Positions 1 through 10,693 of a stretch of 64,000 nt of DNA are shown in pieces. Source of the DNA: Ehretia macrophylla (Eukaryota; Streptophyta; Magnoliopsida; Boraginales; Ehretiaceae); the NCBI GenBank assembly GCA_037974665.1, contig CM075773.1, positions 64,076,763 through 64,140,762 on the forward strand, given 5' to 3'. Below the pieces are notes generated by a model. That model was not told where the DNA came from, searched no databases, and saw only the letters and a program-made list of their open reading frames with translations. Within the stretch, counting starts at the first letter, position 1, and each line of letters starts with the position of its first letter. The position numbers were made by a program, and so were the translations under genes.

Positions 1-434
1 TGTCCTTACTTTCTGCATCTGTTATTTTATTTTGTTTAACTTCTGTTACAACAAGATACTAACCAGAAATTTACATCTAGCCTGGGACTGAGAACCATAC
101 AACAATTCTAGTGTAGTCCAAACATCACGAGCCGTTGTCTTATCCACCACCTGAGATAACACGGAATCTGAGAGAGAAACCAAGGACCATCTGGTCCAAA
201 CGCTGCCTGTCAGCAATAGCTAAAGCAGGCGAGGTAGGTTTTGGAAGTGTAACATCGAGAAATCCAAGCAGGCCATGACATCACAAAACTAGGTACACCT
301 GAGTTTTCCAAAGTAAAAAATTATCAATACCAAAGTCGAAGAGAGAGCTCTTGGTGGATGTGTTTGACAATGGGCAGATCCGCCACAACAAAAGGAGTGG
401 GTGTAACACCAGGCGAAGAAGAAGAGGATGCCAT
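1..434 (-). pseudogene. Ty1/copia gag fragment, frameshifted and cut by the window edge
   Basis: Read on the minus strand from an ATG at 434-432, this gives a serine-rich start followed by a typical plant copia gag (UBN2/retrotran_gag type) sequence. The clearest block, near 200-75, reads VLSQVVDKTTARDVW followed by a TLELLYGSQSQARCKF-like stretch, which is the conserved core of these gag proteins. The frame breaks at least twice (near 345 and 285), so no intact protein is made. The gene runs off the start of the window. LTRs and the remainder of the element are not visible. The family is clear; the extent is not. Confidence 0.75.
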
Positions 435-1504
435 AGTATAAAAGTTTCGTTGCTTTAAAATCAGGGAGGTGGGCAAAAAAAAATCCTAAGCTCTTGATAT
501 CATGAAAGAGTGTAATTTTCCACACTCTTGTTGTGTTCATTCTATTGCTTTAATAGTCAAATTTATAGATTCAAAATGTACAGTAGATAAACTTCCACTA
601 ACAGATATACATATGAATATCTACAAGCCTATATATTTGAAAAGTTAGTTACAATCTGGATCATCTTGAGAGTCATCAAAATTGGTGAGTCTTAACACTG
701 CCAACGGTATTTTTGAACACGTAAAGGATTCTATTTGGAGTTATTGAAAGGTTCATTTGTCTATTCTCATATTGCACTCTTGCTTGGGATTATAACATTC
801 CCATCGTATTTGATTTGTTGGCATAGTTAATTAACTTTTTTGATTTCTTTAATTAAACTAATATCATCCAAACGTTTGCAAACCAGGGACCACCAAAGGG
901 GTCAACTCTCTTGGATTTTCATTATAATTTTAGGATTCATGCCAGCCTTGTATTATAAGAGTAAACCTTACTCATTGTTTTAATGCTAGTCATGTTTCAT
1001 GATAATATTATATTTTAATTCATGTGAGTTTTGTTTTCATACTTTTGGAGGAAATTGAATTCTGTGATAATTAAGCAGAATAATGTAAACAATAGTTTCA
1101 TGTATATGTACTGATTTTTTAAAATTGGTCAATGTTTTGCATGTTTCACATTTTTTTCTTCATGTGAAACTTTTATAAGTGAAATTTGATTGGAGTCTTA
1201 ATGTGATAATGATAAAATTTGAAATTTATGTTCAGGAGACGTACAAATAATTTCCCCAAGAAAGCGAGCCGAAACTTAGTTGGATCCAATACCACACATT
1301 ACTATTTATTTTGTAAAATTACTTTGTACAGTTATAAACGGTTAGTTATTGTGTACAATTAGTTTTAGTTATTTGTAAAAAAAATTTATTTATGGAATGT
1401 AAATATATTTTATTTGTACATTTGTTTGATAAATTTTTTATTACTATTTAATAATATTCTTGAATTTGAAATAAAATAAAAAATATTAACTAAAATTAAC
1501 AAAA
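435..1504. other. AT-rich intergenic DNA, nothing recognised
   Basis: No coding frame with family character and no clear terminal repeats were seen on either strand. It may include 5' flank of the copia fragment. Confidence 0.4.
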
Positions 1505-1830
1505 AAATTGTTATGGATTTAATCACGAACCACTTCTATCACAAATAGTGACGAAACTGGGGACAGTCAAAATTCTGTCAATCTCAAGTCATCGGTTTGA
1601 CGCTGTTTTGCAACAAATTTTGTGATGAACTTCTTTCCATCGTTGTTAAATGGCAGCAGAACACCGGTTCATCGCCATTTTGCGATGGATTTAGCAACGG
1701 ACTTTTTCAGTTGTTAAAGGCGATAATGGACTAGCGACAGGAATACTATTTTGCGACACCCACTTTTGCAATCGCCTTTTTCGCGATGTATTCCTGTGGC
1801 TAATTAAAGTTTGCGATGGAACAACCATGG
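1505..1830. repeat. Degenerate subterminal-type repeats, CACTA-like
   Basis: Short words of the type GCGATGGAT, GCGATGTATTC and TTGCGATGG recur here in both orientations, mixed with CAACGGA and TCGCC. Dense inverted short repeats of this kind are usual near the ends of plant CACTA elements. No CACTA terminus was found at an edge, so this is a tentative remnant unrelated in word content to the element at 3209. Confidence 0.35.
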
Positions 1831-3208
1831 ATGTGTTCCATAACCCATTTCAATTTTTCTTGTAATGATCTCGTTATCATCTATACTAAATTTCTATGAT
1901 GTTTGTCTCCTTGACAGAAAAATAATACACTTATACAACCTATCTTTCAATGTCAAAGTTCAAGCTCAATAGAAACTTTTCCCTTAATTTGTATTTACTA
2001 TGCAAATCGCATTTATATGGGAAAGGAAAACTGTTAATGATAAATAATCTTAAGAACAGTGTGAATTAAGATTATAGGAAATAATTTCTACTTAAAAATT
2101 CAAACCACAAAGACAAGAAATACAAGTTAGATAAAATATCAAATAGATGGAGTACAAAACTTGTAGATATGAATAGAGAAGTATGAAAGTTTGACTCCCA
2201 CAATGAGCAAGTAAATCAATTTTAGCATCAATGAAAGTGCGCAAATATAAAGAGAGATGGGAGAGATATCAAACACGTGATATTCAAGTGGTTTGGATTC
2301 TTAAGGGACTACTCCACCACTTGAGTCTTTTTCTTTAGGATTTTCCAAAGTTCCACTAAGTCCAATATTTGAAGCAAATATTGGTGAAACACAAACCAAC
2401 CCATAACAATTCTTTGGTCACACAAAGGATCCACAAAGTCTCTTCACATATAGGAGAGACTTCAATACCTACATCTACTATTCTTTGAATCTATAAAGGA
2501 CCTTACAGTGTAATATTTATAGTATTTATAGGATTTTTCCACACGCTCTCTCTCTTTATAATGATTTTCTCAATCCCATGCTAGAGCCCCAAGTGTGTAT
2601 GTGATGCAAGAAATTGTGTGTTTGAAGTGTATTAAAATAAAACTCCTCTATGAGTAGATATACAAATGAAAGATCTTCAATTGTTCAATAGATTTGCAAA
2701 TGTAAACTCAAGATTAGTGTTAATTGAGTGAAACGATTAGCAAATAATGTTAAACTCAATATAGAATGATTAAAAATGAGTAGAGAAGTTGTATCTTTGA
2801 AATGGGTGAGTTGTTCATGAAATTTTCAAGACTTTCCATATGGTAGGATTCGATCGACTGGGTCAGTCTTGGATAATATCCATAGTCGATCGCCTCTCAT
2901 CCTAATAGATTTTTTACATTATGGAATGTTCGGACGATATGATCCAGTCGAGTGGTATCATCTGGATGTTTAAATTTGTGCAAAAATCAGTCTTTTGAAG
3001 AGATGATGATTTAATCTTGAAAAGGTACTTCTTAAACATATTTTTCATTCCCATCTCAATTTCTTTAGAAACATTTTGATATTTTGAAAATTATTCTATC
3101 GTTTTGAAGCAATTTTAAACATTTTGAAAAGGATAACACAAAGAGCTTTAAACACAAGCAATCTAAGGCAAACAACAAATGAAAGACAACAACCCTTATG
3201 TTACCACT
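1831..3208. other. Intergenic DNA, no gene recognised
   Basis: Mostly AT-rich. The stretch 2845-2960 is locally richer in GC, with CGATCG words that resemble LTR sequence, but no partner repeat or coding domain supports a call. Confidence 0.35.
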
Positions 3209-3220
3209 CACTACAAAAAA

Positions 3221-3645
3221 GCTGAGCATAGGCGGCACAAATTAGGCGGCGCTTCAACAAGCGCCACTAAAAATACTATTAGATGAGGTCTTTTGCAGCG
3301 CTTTAGTAAAGCGCCGTTTATACTTCTAAAACAAGGGCGCTTTAGAAAAACCGCCGTCAATTTATGACTGGTATTTAGCGGAAAAAAATCCCGCCACTAT
3401 GGCTGGGATAAAGACGGTGCTTTAGAGAAAGCGCCAGCCACGGCTGGGATAAAGACGGCGCTTTAGAGAAAGCGCCGGCATATCGTAGGACCGATAGCGG
3501 CATTTTTATAAAGCGCCGCAATATGGTGTTATAAAAAGCGGCATTTTTCTATAGGTGTCGTTATAGTTCTTTCAAAACCAGCACTTTTGTAGAAGCGCCG
3601 GGTTTTATTCCTATAAAGCGGCAGTTTTGGTGAAACGCCGGCATA
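3221..3645. repeat. Left subterminal repeats of the CACTA element
   Basis: Roughly a dozen copies of GGCGCTT or AAGCGCC and variants, in both orientations and separated by 15-40 bases. Two longer near-identical blocks (around 3416-3435 and 3446-3465) share GACGGCGCTTTAGAGAAAGC apart from one base. Confidence 0.88.
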
Positions 3646-3650
3646 GGTAT

Positions 3651-3660
3651 TCTATATATA
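3651..3660 (+). promoter_or_regulatory. Possible TATA box of the CACTA transposase
   Basis: TCTATATATA lies immediately inside the left subterminal repeats and about 500 bp before the TNP2 start codon. CACTA promoters normally sit here. Position is the only support. Confidence 0.45.
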
Positions 3661-3830
3661 CCCACCCAGATTGCAACAACTCGCAGAAAACACTATCCTC
3701 ACCAATCATCTCCATCCTCTGCTTCTTCCAGGTTCATTTCAACTCGTTTTTACTTGTATGTACATATATATAAGCATGTATATTTGTATTTGTCTATTTG
3801 ATTCTTATTTTTTGTGTGTGTATAATCATA

Positions 3831-3863
<33 letters not shown>

Positions 3864-4153
3864 CATTTGTATGTATATATACACATATGCATATATGTAT
3901 CTGCCCTCATAAGAACTAGATAATATATGATTGTTATCATCATTATGTATATTTATTACACATATTTATGAATTTTAATTTGGTAATAGTCCTTCATACA
4001 TTTAAATTACATGTCATTATCTATGAATGTTATTGTTACTTTGTTTTTTCAAATAATTAGTTGTTTCATCCAATTATTGAAAAAGAAAAGAAAAGGAAAG
4101 TTATTGACATTTATTTATTTTTTTTTTTCATCTTACAATAGGACAATCCATCG

Positions 4154-6951
4154 ATGGATAAAAGTTGGATTACAAAGCCAAGATATAGCATTGAATATAT
4201 TAATGGAGTAGATAACTTTCTTGATTTTGCATTTACTCATAATTCAAGGACAAAGATCTTGTGCCCTTGTATTCGGTGCGTCAATTGCTTATTCCAATCT
4301 CGGTACATAGTGAAAGAACATTTAGTATGTCATGGAATAATCAGTAGGTATACTAAATGGATTTATCATGGAGAAATTGTTAGAAATAGAGATGCACCAC
4401 CTCTTGTTGATATGGAAGCATCAATCAACAATTCACTTGAAAATCATAATAATATGAATGATTTAGTGAAGGGATGCTTTCGGAATTCATGATAGATCAG
4501 ATTTCGTAAATGAAAGTTTAGAGGGTGAAGAAATAAATGAAGATGAGGATGAGGATGAGGATGATGTTGATATTGATATTGATATTGATATTGAGGTTGA
4601 GCAACACAATCAATCTGAAAATGTACCTAATGAAGAAGCTTCAAAATTTTATAAGTTTCTTGAGGAATGCAACCAAGAACTCTATCCTGGTTCCAAATCA
4701 ACAATATTGTCATTCACAGTCGAGTTAATGCACTTAAAATGCGATAACAAATGGACTAAGAAGTCAGTTGATAGACTTCTTGAATCCTTGATAACCCATT
4801 TTCCACAATCGAGAATGCCTAAATCTTGTTATGAAGAGAAGAAGATGACAAATCCATTAGGCCTAAAGTATGAAAAGATTCATGTATGCCCAAATAATTG
4901 TATGTTGTATAGGGGTGTTAGAGCATCGCAACAATCTTGTCATATTTGTAATGCATCTCGAGTGCAAGAAAACAATGAGGATAGTGGAAGATGTATGAAA
5001 AAAAAAGACAGGTGCTAAAATTATGAGATATTTTCCTTTGGTACCAAGGCTTCAAAGGTTGTACATGTCTTCGAAAAACATCTTTTTCAATGAGGTGGCA
5101 TGACGAGGGTTGCACAAAGGATGGACTTTTAAGGCATCCCGCAGATTCGTCAGCCTGGAAGAATTTTGATTATCAATATCCCAATTTTGCTTCTGATCCT
5201 CGAAATGTGAGACTTGGATTAACCAGTGATGGTTTTAATCCTTTTGGATTAATGAGTAATACGTACAGCATATGGCCTGTAATATTGATTCTGTACAATT
5301 TATCCCCGTTGATATGCATGAAACAATCTTCATTTATTTTGTCAATGATCATCCCAGGAAAAGAGTCTCCCGGAAATAAAATAGATATTTTCCTTCAACC
5401 TCTTATTGAAGAGTTACAGCAATTGTGGGAAGGGATAGAAACATATGATGCAACAAGTAAACAAAATTTTTTGATGCGGGCTGCATTGATGTGGACCATA
5501 AATGACTTTCCTGCATATGCTTGTTTATCAGGTTGGAGCACTAAAGGAAAATATGCTTGTCCATGTTGTGTAGATAAGAAGCAATCAAGGTGGTTAAAAC
5601 ATGGGGGAAAATTTTGCTATTTAGGGCACCGTCGTTGGTTAAGTGATTCACACAGGTTTCGTGCACAAAAACAGTACTTTGATGGGACAGAGGAACGAGG
5701 AATGGAACCTAAGACATTATCTGGGTCAGATGTGATAAGGCAGTTAGAAGGGGTTAGTTTCATTGATGAGTATACAATAAATACGAGGAATAAGGCAACT
5801 ACTTCTAAAAGAAAGAGAACAAGAGTTACAAGTATTAAAGATGATTGTTTAGATGATCAACATATGGAGGGGGGTGACAATCATGTTAGTGAGTTAGCGT
5901 TTTGGAAAAAGAAAAGTATCTTTTACCTTATTGGGAGTTCAATACATTGCGCCATAATCTTGATGTCATGCATATTGAGAAAAATGTTTGTGAAAATGTA
6001 CTTGGAACATTGTTAAACATCAAAGGAAAGAGTAAAGATGATTCAAAAGCACGACATGACTTGGAGGACATGGATATAAGGCCACAACTTCAACCTGTGA
6101 AGTTATCTAATGGAAAAGAGTTTTTCCCTCCTGCATGCTATTCGATGACTAAGAAAGAAAAAGAAGTATTTCTGAAGGTGCTGAAACATGTGAAAGTGCC
6201 TGATTCATATGCATCAAATATATCAAGGGGTATTAATATTAAGGAAAGAAAATTACATTCTCTCAAGACCCATGATTATCATATCTTGATGCAAGACCTA
6301 CTTCCTGTTGCATTGCGCCAATCTATGACCAAACAAGTAACAAAACTTATAATTGAATTGAGTATCATTTTCAAGGCCATATGCTCTAAGACAGTCAATG
6401 TTGAAGAAATGGAAAAGGTGAAGTCTCGTGCAGCATTACTGTTATGCCACATGGAGAGATGTTTTCCTCCATTTTTCACTATCATGGTTCATTTGGTCAT
6501 TCACCTTGCTGATGAGGTAAAGGTTGCAGGTTCTGTTCAATTTAGATGGATGTACCCAATTGAAAGGTAATTTTTTCATATTTAATTACTTAATAACAAT
6601 TTTTTTTTTTTTGACTTTATATAATTATCTTTCACATCTTGTAGGTGCTTGAAAATATTTAAAAAGTATGTTGGCAATAAAGCGCATCCAGAAGGTTCAA
6701 TTGCTGAGGGTTATATTGCACAAGAGTGTCTCACCTTTTGTTCAAGATATTTTGATGGCATAGAGACCATGTTTAATCGGCCACGCCGAAATGATGACAT
6801 TGATCCTGTAGAAAGAGAAAAATATTTGTTATCTAATGGTGGCAAAGCCATTGAAGCACCTGAGATTAAAGATTTGGATGATTTATCATTGGTGCAAGCA
6901 CACAGATATGTTTTGCTACATATTGATGAAATAAAACCATATGTTGAGTGA
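4154..6951 (+). pseudogene. CACTA transposase TNP2, frameshifted
   Basis: Catalytic transposase of the CACTA superfamily. The start at 4154 (MDKSWITKPRYSIEYINGV) opens a transposase-associated domain with CPCIRC and a C-terminal HGE. Next comes an acidic D/E repeat (4537-4600), then the block ending in NPLGLKYEKIHVCPNNC. The Transposase_21 domain follows with RNVRLGLTSDGFNPFG, KIDIFLQPLIEELQQLW, INDFPAYACLSGWSTKG, and, after another frame change, LRHNLDVMHIEKNVCENVLG. A DUF4218 block ends at RWMYPIER. An intron at about 6570-6644 (GTAATT...TTGTAG) leads to the last exon, which stops at 6951. Frame breaks fall near 4480, in the A-run at 4998-5006, near the T-run at 5083 and near 5900. The usual C-terminal DUF4216 region is missing. 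Several breaks sit in homopolymers, so a few could be assembly errors, but at least the last looks real. Confidence 0.9.
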
Positions 6952-7142
6952 GTCATTTGTTCTACCACCTTTAATGAAACTGATTTATATCAAGCTACCC
7001 ACAAGAAGAAAAATGGAAATTTTGATGATGATGTGGCAGATTTTTTGGTATTTTACTTATGATTGTTGCGTTATTTCCCATTTAATGTCTTATGAATGTT
7101 TTAATTATTTGTAGTTCATATTTTTAGGAGAGGTGTGATACA

Positions 7143-7649
7143 ATGAAGGAGCAAAGAGCTTTGGAACTTGAAGTGGGGCAGGATGACTATGATTTACAAC
7201 TCGAGGTTATGAGAGAATTGCGAGGAGAGGAGCGCCCTGGGAGGGTTAGAGGTTTTGGGTTGGGACCTACACCGAGTATGGTCTATGGCTCTAAAACATA
7301 TTCTGGAACTATGCATAAGAAATTGGAAGCTGAAATGGAAGAGTTGAAGAAATCAAATGTAGCTTTACAAGAGGAACTGAAAGAGTTAAGAGAAAAAAAT
7401 ATAGCTTCACAAGAGGAAATAAAAGAGTTAAGAGAAAAAAATATAGCTTCACAAGAGGAAATAAAAGAGTTGAAAAATCAATATCAAACCGAGATTGCAG
7501 ATCTAAGGAATACAGTGGATGCTCTCATAGCTTCAATACGAGGTAGGCCACCTCACAGCCAGGTAATAACTCTATCAAGAGATTGTGTGATTACTATTGT
7601 ACCAACAGTTGATGCTTGGATTTCGAGTGACTTGCTTATTATTAGTTGA
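7143..7649 (+). CDS. Transposase_24-like (Ptta/En/Spm) C-terminal protein, coiled coil
   Basis: 168-residue reading frame inside the CACTA element, downstream of TNP2 on the same strand. Near residues 38-53 it carries GFGLGPTPSMVYGS, the conserved signature seen near the C-terminus of the plant Ptta/En/Spm (Transposase_24) proteins. A long charged coiled coil follows, built on KELREKNIASQEEI repeated twice plus one looser copy (42-bp units at about 7357-7470). In this superfamily the second protein binds the subterminal repeats. The family's N-terminal part is not visible here, so this is probably the last exon of a longer gene or a truncated copy. Confidence 0.65.
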   Translation: MKEQRALELEVGQDDYDLQLEVMRELRGEERPGRVRGFGLGPTPSMVYGSKTYSGTMHKKLEAEMEELKKSNVALQEELKELREKNIASQEEIKELREKNIASQEEIKELKNQYQTEIADLRNTVDALIASIRGRPPHSQVITLSRDCVITIVPTVDAWISSDLLIIS

Positions 7650-9300
7650 TAAGCCTGGGTGCCTATGGAGAGTATTACTTGATATCTGATTTAAGTGGAA
7701 TGATATTATGTGACTGACCAAATATTAGACATAAAATCCTCAGGAAAACTCTTCTTTCTAAATAATCGAGTTTGTTATCGTAGGACTGCATGTGTTACAT
7801 ATGATTGTAGTAAGTGACAATTCAAGATTTCAATGATTTATGTTGCAGTGAGCATGAAGGTTTGCTATTTCCTCAATACGTTATTGGGATTTTATGCATG
7901 TTGTTCCCTAGTAGTCTTCTTGTTCATGTTACTTTCTAGGCTATAGCCTGATACTTCTAGATAAGTTCATGTTACTGCATATGTGTAGTAATCATGATTT
8001 TATCTTGAAAACTTGGAATGCCTCCTATGCAAAAGTTTTAGATAAATAATCTTTTTTCTTTATGGAATTAAAGATCTATAAGTATATATATGTGGGTGTG
8101 GGTGTGTGTTTATTTTTCACTGTATTAGCAGGGTTCTATCTTGGCCAATCTCTTTAATTTTCAAGCATTTCATCCCAATTTTGCACCATAACATGCTAAA
8201 AATGTTAAATCTTGTGAAAATGCACTCTTAAGGGGCCTTTCGAACTACTGTTGGTCTGATGAAGCTCTTCGTTCTTTGGTAAGTTTGTGAATTAAATCTT
8301 GTTTTTTCAACATTGGATATTCTTCTAATTTATTATATAAAAAGAAAAGGATATGAACACTTTTTAAGATCACAACTTCGAAAGATCTGTCATCAATCTT
8401 TTATAGATGCAAACTCTTAATGATATATTTAATCACCTTTTTTTTGCTAAGAACATATACTTAATCTTATAATATGCATGGATATTATGTAGTTTATGAA
8501 AAGGATGTGAAGTAATATTTATTGAATATCAATTTCTAGGTTTATAGAGGGAACACAAAAGAATGTGATGTTCATGTTCATGGCTTTATTTTTTAGTAAT
8601 TTATTGTTAAGATTTTATTTTCAGGGATGTGTCATACTTTGCAAGGCTGCCACACCGTTGGTTCTTGAAATGTTCTCGAATAAATAAAGGAAAAGCTGTG
8701 CAAGTGTTTTAAAGTTGCAAATAATTTGAGATTTTTTTTTTATACATATATAATAAAGGATGAAACCATAATAATTTGAGATCCTAACAAGACTAATTAA
8801 TATCCACAATTGTGTTTATAATGTGCATTACAGTCTTCATGTGTGACCATCTAATGACCTGTGGGCAATTCATGTACATTGGTGTTTAACGAGTTGTGAT
8901 AGTATTTAATTCTACTCTATTATTAAAATGATCTTTTATGGTTTTAAGATTATACCATTAACAAGTTTGATACTACATTATGATCTTATCCCCTAACTCA
9001 TTTCTCAAACTAATGGCTGTGTTGGTGAATTTACCGTTAAAGAATATAATTGTCTGACATGGGTAAAACATGACTTTTAACATCTAAAACCGATTGATTT
9101 ATGATGAAACTTCATTTTTCTTATCATTATACGTGCTATTGCTTCTATGTAGTGTGGTTGAGCTCTAGGTGCAACAAGTTGAATTATACAACAATGATTG
9201 GGTGGTGTGCATTGTGAGTTCACTTCTTTCTACTCATCATTGTGTTCATGATAAATTTTGACTCCTGCATTATTTTCTACTAAGTGCACACACTTGTTCT
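7650..9300. other. Interior of CACTA element without recognised genes
   Basis: AT-rich sequence with short spurious frames only. Likely introns or filler of the element. A short TG-rich run lies at 8085-8110. I cannot assign any other captured gene here. Confidence 0.4.
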
Positions 9301-9321
9301 TTTAAAATGCACTTCATAGAC

Positions 9322-9600
9322 TTAAAGTACAGTCCCATTAAAATCAATCCATCTTAACAATGGAAATGGAATTTGATCAGACACTACAAATTCCCCTGCT
9401 GTAAAAGTGAACTCCTTTACAAGTCTTCTAAATTGTTTAGCTTCATCTTTTGCATCATTCATAGCATTAATATACCTCTTCCCAGCTATTGTCTTCACTA
9501 TTATATTCAAAGACAACTGCTTAAGCCATTTGCTAATCACAACTTTTGATGGAGTAATATCACCATTGTTATGCTTTCTTCTGTTTCAGAAACTCAAAAA
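9322..9600 (-). pseudogene. Cytochrome P450 fragment, CYP82-like, captured inside the CACTA element
   Basis: On the minus strand the translation includes KWLKQLSLNIIVKTIAGKRY and then EFTFTAGEFVVSDQIPFPLL with RWIDFNG. This matches the mid-region of plant CYP82-family P450s, where the order is MKQWFxDLTxN, an AGKRY motif, then a VVSDxxPFLRWLD block. The match starts near 9600 and decays to a stop at 9322. The heme-binding Cys region, the I helix and the N-terminal anchor are absent, so this is under a fifth of a P450. It runs antisense to the transposase genes and lies between the two termini, so the element carries it. The family is well supported; the exact subfamily is an inference. Confidence 0.8.
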
Positions 9601-10106
9601 TGCTTCAGTGCCTTCATTTTCATATGCAAATTTGCTCTACGCTGTATCTTGCTTCTTTCTTTCTATGTATATTGCAAATTTACTTAGATAACTAATTTTT
9701 GTTTTTGTTTTCTAATGGTATGTTTTAGATAACTAATACATGTTTTTGTTTGCTAAGAACCTTCTATGTAATATAAAAGATTGCCGACTTAGTTTTGGAT
9801 ATAACTTTCTATGTAATGTGATATTGTGGATTTAGTTTTTGGATTTATTACCTTTAATGTGAGATTGTGGATTTACTTTTTGGATTATTGTATTTTATGT
9901 ATTATCTTTTATCATTGAAAGTTTATCAATATTGGAGGTTTTTCTTGCTAATTTCAAGGCTCCATTGAATGTAAGTGAAGTTTGGATATTCATGAAATTT
10001 CAAAAAGAAAAAAGGTCATACAATTGAGGAAAGCACATTGGAATATTATTCAAAATTTCTAGAGCTTATTTAGAAACGTTAAAAGGAGATCCTGGTGCTT
10101 ATGTTG

Positions 10107-10690
10107 AAGACTATTAGCGGCGCTTATCTAGAAGTGCCGTAAAACTTTGAAGACTATTAGCGGCGCTTATCAAGAAGTGTTGTAAATCGATCAAGACTAT
10201 CAGTGGCGCTTATATAGAAGTGTCGTAAAATGTTGAAAACTATCAGCGGCGCTTATAAAGAAGTGCCGTAAAATGTTGAACACTATCAGCGGCGCTTCTC
10301 CAGAAGTGCCGTAAAATGTTGAAGACTATCAGCGGCGCTTCTCCAGAATTGCCGTAAAATGTTGAGGACTATCAGCGGCGCTTTTGGAAAGCGCCGTGAA
10401 AGGTTAATCAATATCGCCGACGCTTATATAGAAGCGCCATGAAAATTTAAGATATCTCGGCGCATTTTAAGCGCCGTTAAAAATATATAATCCCGGCGCT
10501 TGTAAAGTGCCGTTAAAAAAGATAAATCCCCAGCGCTTAAGAAGCGCTGCTATATATGTATCTGTACCAGCGCTTTCTTAATACGCCGGCTATTCCTACG
10601 GCGGCGGCACATTCACGGGAGCTTTGTGCGGCGCTTACAAAGCGCCGCTGAATATTAAAAAAAACGCCGGCAATTTCATCATTTCCTGTA
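10107..10690. repeat. Right subterminal repeats of the CACTA element
   Basis: Starts with about seven tandem-like units of roughly 55-60 bp, each containing TATCAGCGGCGCTTAT or a variant and then AGAAGTGCCGTAAA. They grade into scattered GGCGCTT/AAGCGCC inverted pairs towards the terminus at 10693. Confidence 0.88.
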
Positions 10691-10693
10691 GTG

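Larger units (their letters stand above)
3209..10693 (+). mobile_element. CACTA (En/Spm) DNA transposon with both termini
   Basis: The left end begins CACTACAAAAAAGC at 3209 and the right end finishes as the reverse complement of CACTACAGGAAAT at 10693. Each end is followed inward by hundreds of bases of inverted GGCGCTT/AAGCGCC subterminal repeats (3221-3645 and 10107-10690), the hallmark of this superfamily and the binding region of its TNPA-type protein. Between them lie a TNP2 transposase, a Transposase_24-like ORF and a stretch with an antisense P450 fragment. The expected 3-bp target duplication is not clean (ACT before, ATG after), which suggests mutation or a rearranged end. Length is about 7.5 kb. 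The transposase is frameshifted, so the element is non-autonomous now. Confidence 0.9.

Noticed and set aside
3221-3645. Regularly spaced short repeats that could look like a CRISPR-type array
   Set aside because: Repeats are in both orientations, vary in spacing, start at a CACTA terminus and are matched at the other end of the same element. They are transposon subterminal repeats.
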